This document shows, piece after piece, positions 25,820 to 33,555 of a DNA stretch of 64,000 bases. Made by a program: the position numbers and the translations under genes. The stretch covers positions 1,240,001 to 1,304,000 of the forward strand of contig OZ245815.1 of assembly GCA_965228425.1 (NCBI GenBank), written 5' to 3'. Positions within the stretch are counted from its first letter, which is position 1. Each line of letters opens with the position of its first letter. Source of the DNA: JAJFJD01 sp965228425. GTDB taxonomy: Bacteria; Pseudomonadota; Alphaproteobacteria; UBA8366. The notes beneath the pieces were generated by a model. It saw only the letters and a program-made list of their open reading frames with translations. It had not been told where the DNA came from and did not search any database.

Positions 25820-26518
25820 CTATTCGTCCGGGCGCAGGACATAGCCTTGCCCTCTGATGGTCTGAAGATACCGTGGGGTGCGGGGATTCGGTTCGATTTT
25901 CCGCCGCAGCCGCGTGACTTGCACGTCGATCGTTCGTTCGCCGCCGTTGATATCGCAAAGCTGCGATAGTGATTTCCGGCTCATCACGCGGCCGGCCTGT
26001 TCGGCGAGCACCCGCAGGAGACTCGCCTCCGTCGATGTCAGGCTGATCGTATCGTCGGCGCCGATCAAAAGCTCGCGTTCCGCATCGAAGCGGATGTCTC
26101 CGAGTTGGACGATTTTGACCTCGACTTCCGAGATCGTCGGTTCGGCAGGGGCGCGCTGCAGTATATTCTTGATCCGCAGCAACAGTTCCCGTGGTTCGAA
26201 GGGTTTCGGCAAATAGTCGGCGACGCCGGCTTCCAGTCCGTCGATCCGGTGTTCCACCTCGGCCATTGCGGTCAACATGAGGATCGGCATGCGGTGGTCG
26301 GATTTGAGCGCATGCGCGAGGGTAAGGCCATCCTCGCCGGGCATCATCCGGTCGAGGACGATCAGGTCGAATTCGAGAGAGGCGAGATGATCCCGAGCAT
26401 CCTTGGCGTCGGCCGCAACGGAAACACGAAACCCATTATCCATCAGGAACTTACGGAGAAGTCCCCGCAGGCGGGTGTCATCGTCCACAACCAGGATGTG
26501 TGCCGTTTCCGGGTGCAT
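25820..26518 (-). CDS. OmpR-family response regulator, PetR-like
   Basis: A 232-residue regulator with a CheY receiver domain (phospho-acceptor Asp56 in LDRMMPGEDG; acidic pocket DDD near residues 12-14; Lys in LPKPFEP) and a winged-helix DNA-binding domain ending in RTIDVQVTRLRRKIEPNPRTPRYLQTIRGQGYVL. It is preceded by a MarR gene and followed by the kinase. This order resembles the petP-petR genes known to control cytochrome bc1 synthesis in Rhodobacter capsulatus, and the bc1 operon is in this window, but 14 kb away. The PetR link is an inference from gene order. Confidence 0.95.
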   Translation of the reverse strand: MHPETAHILVVDDDTRLRGLLRKFLMDNGFRVSVAADAKDARDHLASLEFDLIVLDRMMPGEDGLTLAHALKSDHRMPILMLTAMAEVEHRIDGLEAGVADYLPKPFEPRELLLRIKNILQRAPAEPTISEVEVKIVQLGDIRFDAERELLIGADDTISLTSTEASLLRVLAEQAGRVMSRKSLSQLCDINGGERTIDVQVTRLRRKIEPNPRTPRYLQTIRGQGYVLRPDE

Positions 26519-26577
26519 CGGGGCGAGTATACACTGCCTTGATCCGCCTCAACAGCGGCTCTGATCAGCTCGGACAG

Positions 26578-27099
26578 TCAGCGGCGGGGCATCCAATCGC
26601 GTTCGAATCGCGTCCGGTCTTCGTCGCTCGTCATCATGCCCAGCATGACCTTGCGGAAGCCCTCCACGGCCTCCGCGCCCGCGTCGCGATAGGCCTTGGC
26701 GAAGCGGGCCCGCTGGTTCTCGGTCAGTTTCCGCTCCAGGTCGCGGCCTTTCTCGGTGAGTTCCAGCAGACGCTGTCGCCGGTCCCGCGTGCCCTGGGTC
26801 TGGACGATGAATTCCTCCCGGACGAGCTGTCCCAGCACACGGCTGAGACTTTGCTTCGTGATCTGAAGGATGCCCAAGAGGTCGGACACGGACATGCCCG
26901 GATAGCGTCCGACGAAGTAGATCACCCGGTGGTGGGCCCGGCCGAATCCGTAGTCGGCCAATATCGCGTCCGGCTCGGCCGTGAAGTCGCGGTAGGCATA
27001 GAACAGCATCTCGATGCCTTGGCGCAGTTCTTCGTCCCGCAGATATACGGGTTCCGGCTCTTGCGGTGGCGAGGCGTTAGAAGGATTTATGTCAGTCAT
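26578..27099 (-). CDS. MarR-family regulator, PetP-like
   Basis: A 173-residue winged-helix regulator. The N-terminal LRDEELRQGIEMLFYAYRDFTAEPDAILADYGFGRAHHRVIYFVGRYPG, with its RAHHRVI helix, is the block by which I recognise the alphaproteobacterial PetP-type group. The recognition helix region is VSDLLGILQITKQSLSRVLGQLV and the wing is TRDRRQRLLELTEKG. It is transcribed divergently from ilvE and precedes the response regulator. A 25-bp inverted repeat spans its start codon, so autorepression is likely. Confidence 0.92.
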   Translation of the reverse strand: MTDINPSNASPPQEPEPVYLRDEELRQGIEMLFYAYRDFTAEPDAILADYGFGRAHHRVIYFVGRYPGMSVSDLLGILQITKQSLSRVLGQLVREEFIVQTQGTRDRRQRLLELTEKGRDLERKLTENQRARFAKAYRDAGAEAVEGFRKVMLGMMTSDEDRTRFERDWMPRR

Positions 27100-27110
27100 G
27101 TTGACATAAA
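27086..27110. promoter_or_regulatory. Predicted MarR operator over the marR start codon
   Basis: Perfect 8-bp arms TTTATGTC (27086-27093) and GACATAAA (27103-27110) are separated by nine bases. The ATG of the MarR gene (27099-27097) sits within the repeat, so binding would block translation-start-proximal transcription. The site is in the divergent promoter region with ilvE. Confidence 0.6.
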
Positions 27111-27230
27111 TTGATTCGAATGATACACAGCGCGTCCAATCTTCGACAGAATGTGACCTTTTCTGCGGGATGTTGGTAAGATTAATAGACCGTCACAGCG
27201 AATTTTCACAGGGTGACCGGAGAAAAATCG

Positions 27231-28145
27231 ATGGATGAACTGCCGTTCGACGACCGCGAGGGCCATATCTGGTTTGACGGTGCATTGGTACCGTGGAAAG
27301 ACGCCAACCTGCACGTCCTGAGCCATGGTCTTCATTACGCTTCCTGCGTTTTCGAGGGCGAGCGTGCCTATAATGGCCGGATTTTCAAGCTGACGGAACA
27401 CACGGAACGTCTCGTTGAAGGCGCGCGGTCGATGGATTTCGAAATTCCCTATACGGTGGAGCAGATCGACGCGGCTTGCAACGAGGTCCTGAAGGCACAG
27501 GGGTTGAGCGAAGCCTACATCCGGCCGATCGCCTGGCGCGGGTCGGAAATGATGGGCGTGTCCGCGCAGGATGCCAAGATTCATTTCTCCATCGCGGCCT
27601 GGCCCTGGGGCGCCTATTTCACGCCGGAAGCCCGCATGGAAGGCATCCGCATGCAATGGTCCGACTGGAAGCGTCCGGATCCCGCGACGATTCCCTGCAA
27701 GACCAAGGCGGCGGGTCTCTACATGATCTGCACCCTGTCGAAACACAAGGCGGAACGCGACGGGTACAACGACGCCCTGATGCTCGATTACCGTGGCTAT
27801 ATCGCGGAAGCGACCGGTGCGAATATTTTCCTGGTCATCGACGGTAAGATCCATACGCCGCTGCCGGATTGCTTCCTCGACGGCATCACGCGGCGGACGG
27901 TCATCCAACTCGCCAAGATGCGGGGGTATGAGGTGACCGAGCGGCACATCAAGCCGGAAGAGCTGAACGACGCGTCGGAGGTGTTCCTGTGCGGCACCGC
28001 CGTCGAGGTCACGCCGGTGCGCGAGATCGGCGAGCAGCAGTTCACCCCGGGCGAGATCACGCGGATATTATTGGAGGATTACGACGAGGAAGTGCGGCGC
28101 GAGGTGCCGCGGACTCTCGACGCGCCGAAGGCCTACGCCGCGTAG
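27231..28145 (+). CDS. ilvE: Branched-chain amino-acid aminotransferase
   Basis: A 304-residue class IV PLP aminotransferase that interconverts leucine, isoleucine and valine with their 2-oxo acids. DANLHVLSHGLHYASCVFEG near the N-terminus, the PLP lysine in CKTKAAGLYM, DALMLDYRGYIAEATGANIFLV, the substrate-binding LDGITRRTVIQLA and the GTAVEVTPVREIG block are all family-typical. The start was set at 27231 with GGAG upstream. It is divergent from the MarR gene and ends at a terminator at 28175-28203. Confidence 0.95.
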   Translation: MDELPFDDREGHIWFDGALVPWKDANLHVLSHGLHYASCVFEGERAYNGRIFKLTEHTERLVEGARSMDFEIPYTVEQIDAACNEVLKAQGLSEAYIRPIAWRGSEMMGVSAQDAKIHFSIAAWPWGAYFTPEARMEGIRMQWSDWKRPDPATIPCKTKAAGLYMICTLSKHKAERDGYNDALMLDYRGYIAEATGANIFLVIDGKIHTPLPDCFLDGITRRTVIQLAKMRGYEVTERHIKPEELNDASEVFLCGTAVEVTPVREIGEQQFTPGEITRILLEDYDEEVRREVPRTLDAPKAYAA

Positions 28146-28174
28146 TTCAAGTTTCCGGTAGAATGCCAAAGAAG

Positions 28175-28203
28175 GGCGTCGCGCCATGGGCCGGCGCCTT
28201 TTT
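28175..28203 (+). terminator. Rho-independent terminator of ilvE
   Basis: GGCGTCG (28175-28181) pairs with CGGCGCC (28192-28198), with one G-T pair, and is followed at once by TTTTT. It lies 29 bases after the ilvE stop and immediately before the converging transporter stop. Confidence 0.75.
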
Positions 28204-29103
28204 CTATTGGGCTGCCTGTTGTTGCAATGTCGCCCGGCGCAGGCGTTCGCGGTGCAGAATATAGAGGCCGCTCGCGACGACCAGCGAGCCGCCGGTCAGA
28301 ATCCAGGCGTCGGGGACGTCGCTCCAGAACAGATAGCCGATGACCATCGCCCAGACGATGGTGCAGTATTTGAACGGCGCGACGATTTTGGCCTCGGCGA
28401 GGCGGAAGGTCTCGATCATCAGGAAATGCGCGACCCCTTGGAACAAGGCGGCCAGCGCGAAGATCCAGATATCCGCAGGGTCGATCGGATTCCATCCGGT
28501 CACGAAGGTCAATCCGATCCCTGCAAATAGGATGACCGTCGTTGTCACTGCCAGGGTCGCGGTGGAGGAATCGGTGGCGCTGATCTTCCGGGTGATGACG
28601 TCGCGGGACGCGCTCAGCACGGCGACGGTCAACGGCAGCAGCGCGGCCACCTGGAACGCGGCGGCGGTCGGGCGCAGCATAATCAGCACGCCGAGGAAGC
28701 CCGTCAGAACCGCGCACCACCGGCGCCACCCGACGCGCTCACCCAGCAGGAAGGCGGCCATCGCGGTCAGGATCAGCGGCGACGCATGGTTGATCGCGAA
28801 CACGTCGCCAAGCGGCAGTCGTTCGACGCTGAGGATCATCAGGAAGGTGGAGGAGGCGAGGCAGAGCGCCCGCGCCAATTGGCCGCCGGGGTTGCGCACC
28901 CGCAACGTAGCGAATCCGCCGTCCCGCCATATGAAAGCTGCGATGATGAAATAGATGAACAGGGCGCGGACGACCATGATCTGGGCCGACGTGTAGTCGT
29001 CCACCAGGAATTTCACCACGGTGGAGTTGAGGGCCAGGAACAAGCCGCCCGCGATCATGCAGGCGATGCCCTTTACCGGTGAGATGGAGGATGGTGATGG
29101 CAT
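28204..29103 (-). CDS. EamA/DMT-family transporter
   Basis: A 299-residue inner-membrane protein with about ten hydrophobic helices arranged as two EamA repeats (first: GIACMIAGGLFLALNSTVVKF; second around VTVAVLSASRDVITRKI). These drug/metabolite-type carriers export or import small metabolites; the substrate cannot be deduced. The start was set at 29103 (MPSPSSISPVKG), since the upstream extension is not hydrophobic or family-like; the ribosome site is poor. It converges on ilvE. Confidence 0.85.
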   Translation of the reverse strand: MPSPSSISPVKGIACMIAGGLFLALNSTVVKFLVDDYTSAQIMVVRALFIYFIIAAFIWRDGGFATLRVRNPGGQLARALCLASSTFLMILSVERLPLGDVFAINHASPLILTAMAAFLLGERVGWRRWCAVLTGFLGVLIMLRPTAAAFQVAALLPLTVAVLSASRDVITRKISATDSSTATLAVTTTVILFAGIGLTFVTGWNPIDPADIWIFALAALFQGVAHFLMIETFRLAEAKIVAPFKYCTIVWAMVIGYLFWSDVPDAWILTGGSLVVASGLYILHRERLRRATLQQQAAQ

Positions 29104-29137
29104 GGCAGGCGCGCCACTATAGCCTGCCGAATCCCAA

Positions 29138-30295
29138 TTACCACGCCATTTCAAGAATTTCGAGTATGTCGTCGGGGCCGTTGATCTTGCGCGGGTTGTG
29201 CGGAATCAGATGGTCGTGCATCGCGTTTTCGGCGATTTCCCGGAACTGGCTCCGTTCGACCCCGACATCGCGCAGCCGCCGCGGCAATCCGAGGCCGGAG
29301 ATCAAATCGCCGATGGCCTCGCTTGCGTCGACGCCGGGCCGGTCCAGGGCGATGCTGACCTTTTCCTGCTGCGCCGCGTTGACCGTTTTGTTGAAGGTCA
29401 GGACATGCGGCAGCAGGATGCAGGACGTATGGCCGTGCGGCACACCGGCCGTGCTGCCCAGCTGATGACCGATGCCATGGCTCGCGCCGCGCTTCACGCC
29501 TGCCATCGATCCGATCATCGACAACCACGTGCCGGTAAGGCAGTTCTGTCGCGCCTCCAGGTCCGTCGGGTCTTCCTTCGACCGGTGCAATCCGTCCCGC
29601 AGCAGCCGCAGGGCGTGCGACGCGGTGCCGTCGACATAAGGCACCGCATTGATCGAGCAGAGGTCTTCGGTCACGTGATCGACCGCGCGGATTCCCGTCG
29701 ACAGCCAGAGCCATTCCGGCGTGTGGACCGTTAGCGCCGGATCGAGAATGACCGATCGTGGGACGTGCAGCGGATGACGGTAGATCTGCTTCAAATGCCG
29801 GACCGGGTCGGTGCCGCCGGCGGAGATGTTGAACTCGCCGCCCGACAGCGTCGTCGGCACCGCGACCTGCCGCACAGTCGGCGCTTTGGGTTCACGGTCG
29901 CCGGTTGCGGTGTAACGTTTCAGCGTGTCCGTATCATGCACGTCGTTGGCGAGGCAGAGGACAATCAGCTTGCTGCCGTCGGTGACCGAGCCGCCGCCTA
30001 TACTGACGATCAAATCCGCGTCGTTGGCGCGGGCGTCATTGGCCGCGTCGACGACCTGGTCGATCGGCGAGTGCGACGCCATCCGGTTGCACACGCCGGC
30101 GAGTTTGTCGCCAAGCGCGGTCTTCAGCCGGTCCACCGTATCCGTCTCGCGGCTCAGCGTCCCGCCGACAACGGCATAGACTCGCCGGGCGCCCAGCCGT
30201 TCGGTTTCATCGGCGATGGCACGGTCGTAGGGCGTGCCGGAGATCACCCGTTCGATGTCGAAATAATTGAAGATATGGGGTTCGGGCATGGTCAT
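29138..30295 (-). CDS. Iron-containing alcohol dehydrogenase
   Basis: A 385-residue group III dehydrogenase, similar in length to maleylacetate reductases and 1,3-propanediol dehydrogenases. The NAD-binding region contains SIGGGSVTDGSKL, and the metal ligands Asp and three His lie in the DHVTEDLCS-to-HGIGHQLGSTAGVPHGH part. The gene starts at the ATG overlapping the moaE stop (ATGA), so it is translationally coupled to the molybdopterin genes. The substrate is unknown and a role in Mo-cofactor synthesis is not implied. Confidence 0.9.
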   Translation of the reverse strand: MTMPEPHIFNYFDIERVISGTPYDRAIADETERLGARRVYAVVGGTLSRETDTVDRLKTALGDKLAGVCNRMASHSPIDQVVDAANDARANDADLIVSIGGGSVTDGSKLIVLCLANDVHDTDTLKRYTATGDREPKAPTVRQVAVPTTLSGGEFNISAGGTDPVRHLKQIYRHPLHVPRSVILDPALTVHTPEWLWLSTGIRAVDHVTEDLCSINAVPYVDGTASHALRLLRDGLHRSKEDPTDLEARQNCLTGTWLSMIGSMAGVKRGASHGIGHQLGSTAGVPHGHTSCILLPHVLTFNKTVNAAQQEKVSIALDRPGVDASEAIGDLISGLGLPRRLRDVGVERSQFREIAENAMHDHLIPHNPRKINGPDDILEILEMAW

Positions 30296-30771
30296 TCCGC
30301 TGCCTTGCTGGGATCCTTTTTTTGCCAGCGCTCGGCCGCCGCGTCGTCGCTCTCGAGGGCATCCACCCAACTGCCGTCGCCGTCTTCGGTCTCTTCCAGC
30401 TTCCAGAAGGGCGCCTTGGTTTTGAGCCAGTCAATCAGGAAATGACAGGATTCCAGTGCGGCTTCCCGATGAGCGCTCGCCGTGACGACCAGGACGATCC
30501 GGTCGCCGGGTTCGAGCCGGCCGTAACGATGGACGATCAGGCTGGCGTCGAGGGGCCAGCGTTTGTGCGCCTCGGCCTCGATCTCGGCGAGCATCTTCTC
30601 GGTCATGCCCGGATAGTGCTCCAAGGTCATGGCGCCGATCTGCTCGCCCTTCGCCATGTCGCGCACCAACCCGATGAAGCTGGCGACGCCGCCGATTGCG
30701 TGATTGCCGGCCGTCAACGCGGCGATCTCGGTGCCGGGGTCGAAATCTTCTCTTTGTACCTTGACGGTCAT
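30292..30771 (-). CDS. moaE: Molybdopterin synthase catalytic subunit
   Basis: A 159-residue subunit that, with the thiocarboxylated MoaD, converts cyclic pyranopterin monophosphate to molybdopterin. Its GGVASFIGLVRDMAKGEQIGAMTLEHYPGM block, RYGRLEPGDRIVLVVTASAHREAALES, and WLKTKAPFWKLEE with the active-site lysines are characteristic. It follows moaD by one base and overlaps the alcohol dehydrogenase gene. The cofactor it makes would serve the molybdenum enzyme at 55383-57734. Confidence 0.95.
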   Translation of the reverse strand: MTVKVQREDFDPGTEIAALTAGNHAIGGVASFIGLVRDMAKGEQIGAMTLEHYPGMTEKMLAEIEAEAHKRWPLDASLIVHRYGRLEPGDRIVLVVTASAHREAALESCHFLIDWLKTKAPFWKLEETEDGDGSWVDALESDDAAAERWQKKDPSKAAE

Positions 30772-30772
30772 C

Positions 30773-31024
30773 TCAACCCCCCGTCATCGGCGGGAAAAAG
30801 GCGACTTCGTCGTCCGGCTCGATCTTGGACTCCAAGGTGGCGAATTCCTGATTGATCGCGATGCGGATCGCGCCGACATCCTGCAGAGCCTCCGCGAAGT
30901 CGTCGCCGCGCGTCTTCAGCCAGTCGATCAGGCCGGCGACGTCTGTGACCCCTGCGGGAACGGTCACCTCCTCTTCGCCGGTGCCGATACGCTGCCGCAG
31001 CCAGGCAAAATACAGAATTTTCAT
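30773..31024 (-). CDS. moaD: Molybdopterin synthase sulfur carrier subunit
   Basis: An 83-residue ubiquitin-fold protein. It starts MKILYFAWLRQRIGTGEEEV, has IRIAINQEFA in the middle, and ends DEVAFFPPMTGG with the required C-terminal double glycine that is adenylated and thiocarboxylated. It overlaps the moeA stop (ATGA), consistent with a co-translated moeA-moaD-moaE set. Confidence 0.95.
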   Translation of the reverse strand: MKILYFAWLRQRIGTGEEEVTVPAGVTDVAGLIDWLKTRGDDFAEALQDVGAIRIAINQEFATLESKIEPDDEVAFFPPMTGG

Positions 31025-32289
31025 CGGCTCACCTCGTTGAAGGGCAGGAAGTCGACCATCGCGCCCTTTTCCAAACGCGTCACGTCCTCCGGCAGTTCGA
31101 CGAGGCCGTCCGCCCCGACGAGCGAGGACAACACGCCTGCGCCGCTGCCGCCGTGTTTCTCGGCGCAGGCGATGCCGTCCGAACCGTCGGTGAGGCGGGC
31201 GCGGACGAATTCACGCCGGTCTTTCTTTTTGCGGTAGTCGAAACCGGCCCGGACGCGATAGTGATGCGGGCTGACGTCGACCGCGCCGGACAGCCGTAGC
31301 AACAGAGGGCGGGCGACGACCAGGAAGGTGACCATGACGGCGACCGGATTGCCGGGCAGGCCGATGACCGGAACCGGGCCGCCGGCGGCTGGCACGTGCC
31401 CGAGCGCGACCGGGCGGCCGGGCTTGATCGCCAGCATCCAGAAATGCAGTTGGCCCAGGGTTTCGACGACCCGGCGCACATGATCTTCCTCGCCGACTGA
31501 CATACCGCCGGACGACACCAGTGCATCATGCGTGGCCGCTGCGTCGGAAATTGTCTTTGCGATGATGGCTTCGTCGTCGGGCAGTATGCCGAGATCGGTC
31601 ACGGTGCAGCCGAGCTGGGCCAGCGCCGCTTTGATTGTGAAGCGGTTGGAATCGTATATCGCGCCGTCCTGCAATGGTTCGCCGGGCTCGCAGACCTCGT
31701 CGCCGGTCGAGAAGACGGCGACGCGCAACGGCTTGTATGCGGTGACCGTTGTCCGGCCGACCGAGGCGGCAAGGCCCACATCCTGCGGCCGCAGTTTGGC
31801 GCCGCTCTTCAGCACGTCGCTGCCGGCCGTCACGTCCTCGCCGCTATTGCGCCGGTTCGCCCCGCGCTTGATTCCGGGTGCGATGGTGACCGCCCCGTCC
31901 GCTTCCTCGCAATCTTCCTGCATCATGACCGTGTCCGGGCCGTCCGGCATCGGCGCGCCGGTGAAGATGCGAATGGCCTCGCCGCGTTTCGCCGGCCGTC
32001 CGAGCGGATGCCCGGCGGCGGCGCGTCCGGTTACCGGCAGCCGCGTCGGCGTGTCGGGATCGAGATCGTCGAAAAACACTGCATAGCCGTCGACCGCCGA
32101 ATTGTCGTGTTGCGGTACGTCGATGGGCGCGGTCACGGTTTCCGCGAGGATCCGACCGACCGCCAAGTCGAGCGCGATCTCTTCGGTATCGACGACGGGA
32201 ACGATTCGGCCGTCCAGCCGCGCCAAGGCGTCCGCCGTCGTCATCAGAGGCTTGCCGGTTGCGAAACAGTCGTCGCTAAGCTGCGCCAT
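31021..32289 (-). CDS. moeA: Molybdopterin molybdenumtransferase MoeA
   Basis: A 422-residue protein that inserts molybdate into adenylated molybdopterin. The first domain holds VPQHDNSAVDGYAVFF and TGAPMPDGPDTVMMQEDC; the MoaB-like domain contains VFSTGDEV, YDSNRFTIKAALAQLG and SSGGMSVGEEDHV; the PGRPVALGH and IGLPGNPVAVMVTF motifs follow, then domain IV. The first 14 bases overlap the mobB end. Length is slightly above E. coli MoeA (411). Confidence 0.95.
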   Translation of the reverse strand: MAQLSDDCFATGKPLMTTADALARLDGRIVPVVDTEEIALDLAVGRILAETVTAPIDVPQHDNSAVDGYAVFFDDLDPDTPTRLPVTGRAAAGHPLGRPAKRGEAIRIFTGAPMPDGPDTVMMQEDCEEADGAVTIAPGIKRGANRRNSGEDVTAGSDVLKSGAKLRPQDVGLAASVGRTTVTAYKPLRVAVFSTGDEVCEPGEPLQDGAIYDSNRFTIKAALAQLGCTVTDLGILPDDEAIIAKTISDAAATHDALVSSGGMSVGEEDHVRRVVETLGQLHFWMLAIKPGRPVALGHVPAAGGPVPVIGLPGNPVAVMVTFLVVARPLLLRLSGAVDVSPHHYRVRAGFDYRKKKDRREFVRARLTDGSDGIACAEKHGGSGAGVLSSLVGADGLVELPEDVTRLEKGAMVDFLPFNEVSR

Positions 32290-32821
32290 CGGACACGGTC
32301 TGCTTGTTTTGCGATAGGTCGCAATGGTCGATGATGAACGCCGCGATGGTTGGGACGTCGTTCAGATCAAGGATCGGCAGGTCGCGCGACACGACGGCCC
32401 GGACACCGGCAGCGTCATCCGTCGCGATTGCAACGATATGCGAGTCCCCGTTGGCGAGCAGCGGTTTTTCCGCCGACGGCCGGTGAATTTCCAGCTTCGG
32501 ATGCGCATGCGCCTTGAACCCTTCGACCAGTAACAGGTCGACCGGCGACATATGTTCGATCAGATCCGCCATGTCCGGCTCCGGTTCGCTCCGGTTCTCG
32601 TGCATCAGGGCCCAACGCTTTTCCGACGTTATCAGGACTTCCGTGGCCCCGGCCTCACGATGGACATAGGAGTCCTTGCCCGGTTTGTCGACATCGAAGG
32701 CATGATGGGCGTGTTTCATCGTCGAAACGGTCACGCCGTGCGCCACCAATGCTGGCAGCAGCCGCTGTACCAGGGTCGTTTTGCCGCTGCCGCTCCAGCC
32801 TGCGAGTCCGAAAATCTTCAT
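32276..32821 (-). CDS. mobB: Molybdopterin-guanine dinucleotide biosynthesis protein MobB
   Basis: A 181-residue GTP-binding helper of MobA. The start is at MKIFGLAGWSGSGKTTLVQRL, which contains the P-loop; the upstream frame extension runs through the pgsA end and is not family-like. STMKHAHHAFDVDKPGKDSYVHREAGA and VDLLLVEGFKAHAHPKLEIHR follow. It is 32 bases after pgsA and overlaps moeA. mobA is not in the window. Confidence 0.92.
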   Translation of the reverse strand: MKIFGLAGWSGSGKTTLVQRLLPALVAHGVTVSTMKHAHHAFDVDKPGKDSYVHREAGATEVLITSEKRWALMHENRSEPEPDMADLIEHMSPVDLLLVEGFKAHAHPKLEIHRPSAEKPLLANGDSHIVAIATDDAAGVRAVVSRDLPILDLNDVPTIAAFIIDHCDLSQNKQTVSDGAA

Positions 32822-32853
32822 CGATATAGTGTCTTGCGCCGGCGGCGGCGCGT

Positions 32854-33495
32854 CTAGCTCAAATTCTCGGCGGTGCCGCCCGGCTTGGTCGGCGCCCCGG
32901 TCTTTTTCGGCGCGGGCTTGGCCGGCGGATCCGGTTCGACATCGCCGGTCAAATGCTTGAGCCCGGCCTGCAGATAGTCCCAGCCGGTGATCAGGGTCAG
33001 CAATGCGGCGATCCATACGCCGATTTCGCCGATCCAGACGCTGGGAATCCATTCCGGGCTGGCGTCGTGGACGATCAGGAACCCGAGCGCGAACATTTGG
33101 ATCATCGTCTTCCATTTGGCCAGCCGGCTGACCGGCACGCCGACGGAGAGCGCGGCAAGATGCTCGCGCAGACCGGATACCAGAATTTCGCGGATCAGGA
33201 TGATCAGGGCCGGCAGCACGACAAGGCCGGCGATTCGGTCGGTCGCGACCAGCATGAAGATCACGGCCGCGACCAGCAGCTTATCCGCGACCGGATCCAT
33301 GAATCGGCCGAACTTCGAAATCTGGCCCATCGACCGGGCGATGTAGCCGTCGAAGAAGTCGGTCACGCAGGCCGCGGCATAGAGGCCGAGGGCCACCCAA
33401 CGCGGTGTCTCGCCGTCCATAAAGAACAATGCGACGATCGGCGGAATCACGAGGATCCGCGAAAGCGTCAGGAGATTCGGCAGGTTGGTGAGCAT
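32854..33495 (-). CDS. pgsA: CDP-diacylglycerol-glycerol-3-phosphate 3-phosphatidyltransferase
   Basis: A 213-residue integral membrane enzyme making phosphatidylglycerophosphate. It has the CDP-alcohol phosphotransferase core starting NLPNLLTLSRILVIPPIV, with the D-x2-D-G-x2-A-R box TDFFDGYIARSMGQISKFGRFMDPVADK. Several hydrophobic helices follow. The C-terminus has a proline/lysine-rich extension (PDPPAKPAPKKTGAPTKPGG) not found in E. coli. It lies between uvrC and mobB on the same strand; uvrC-pgsA adjacency is widely conserved. Confidence 0.96.
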   Translation of the reverse strand: MLTNLPNLLTLSRILVIPPIVALFFMDGETPRWVALGLYAAACVTDFFDGYIARSMGQISKFGRFMDPVADKLLVAAVIFMLVATDRIAGLVVLPALIILIREILVSGLREHLAALSVGVPVSRLAKWKTMIQMFALGFLIVHDASPEWIPSVWIGEIGVWIAALLTLITGWDYLQAGLKHLTGDVEPDPPAKPAPKKTGAPTKPGGTAENLS

Positions 33496-33555
33496 GGCCC
33501 GTGATCCAGTTCCGGGCGACCGAAATGCCCGTCCGGTGGTTATTTCAGAAGTCTA

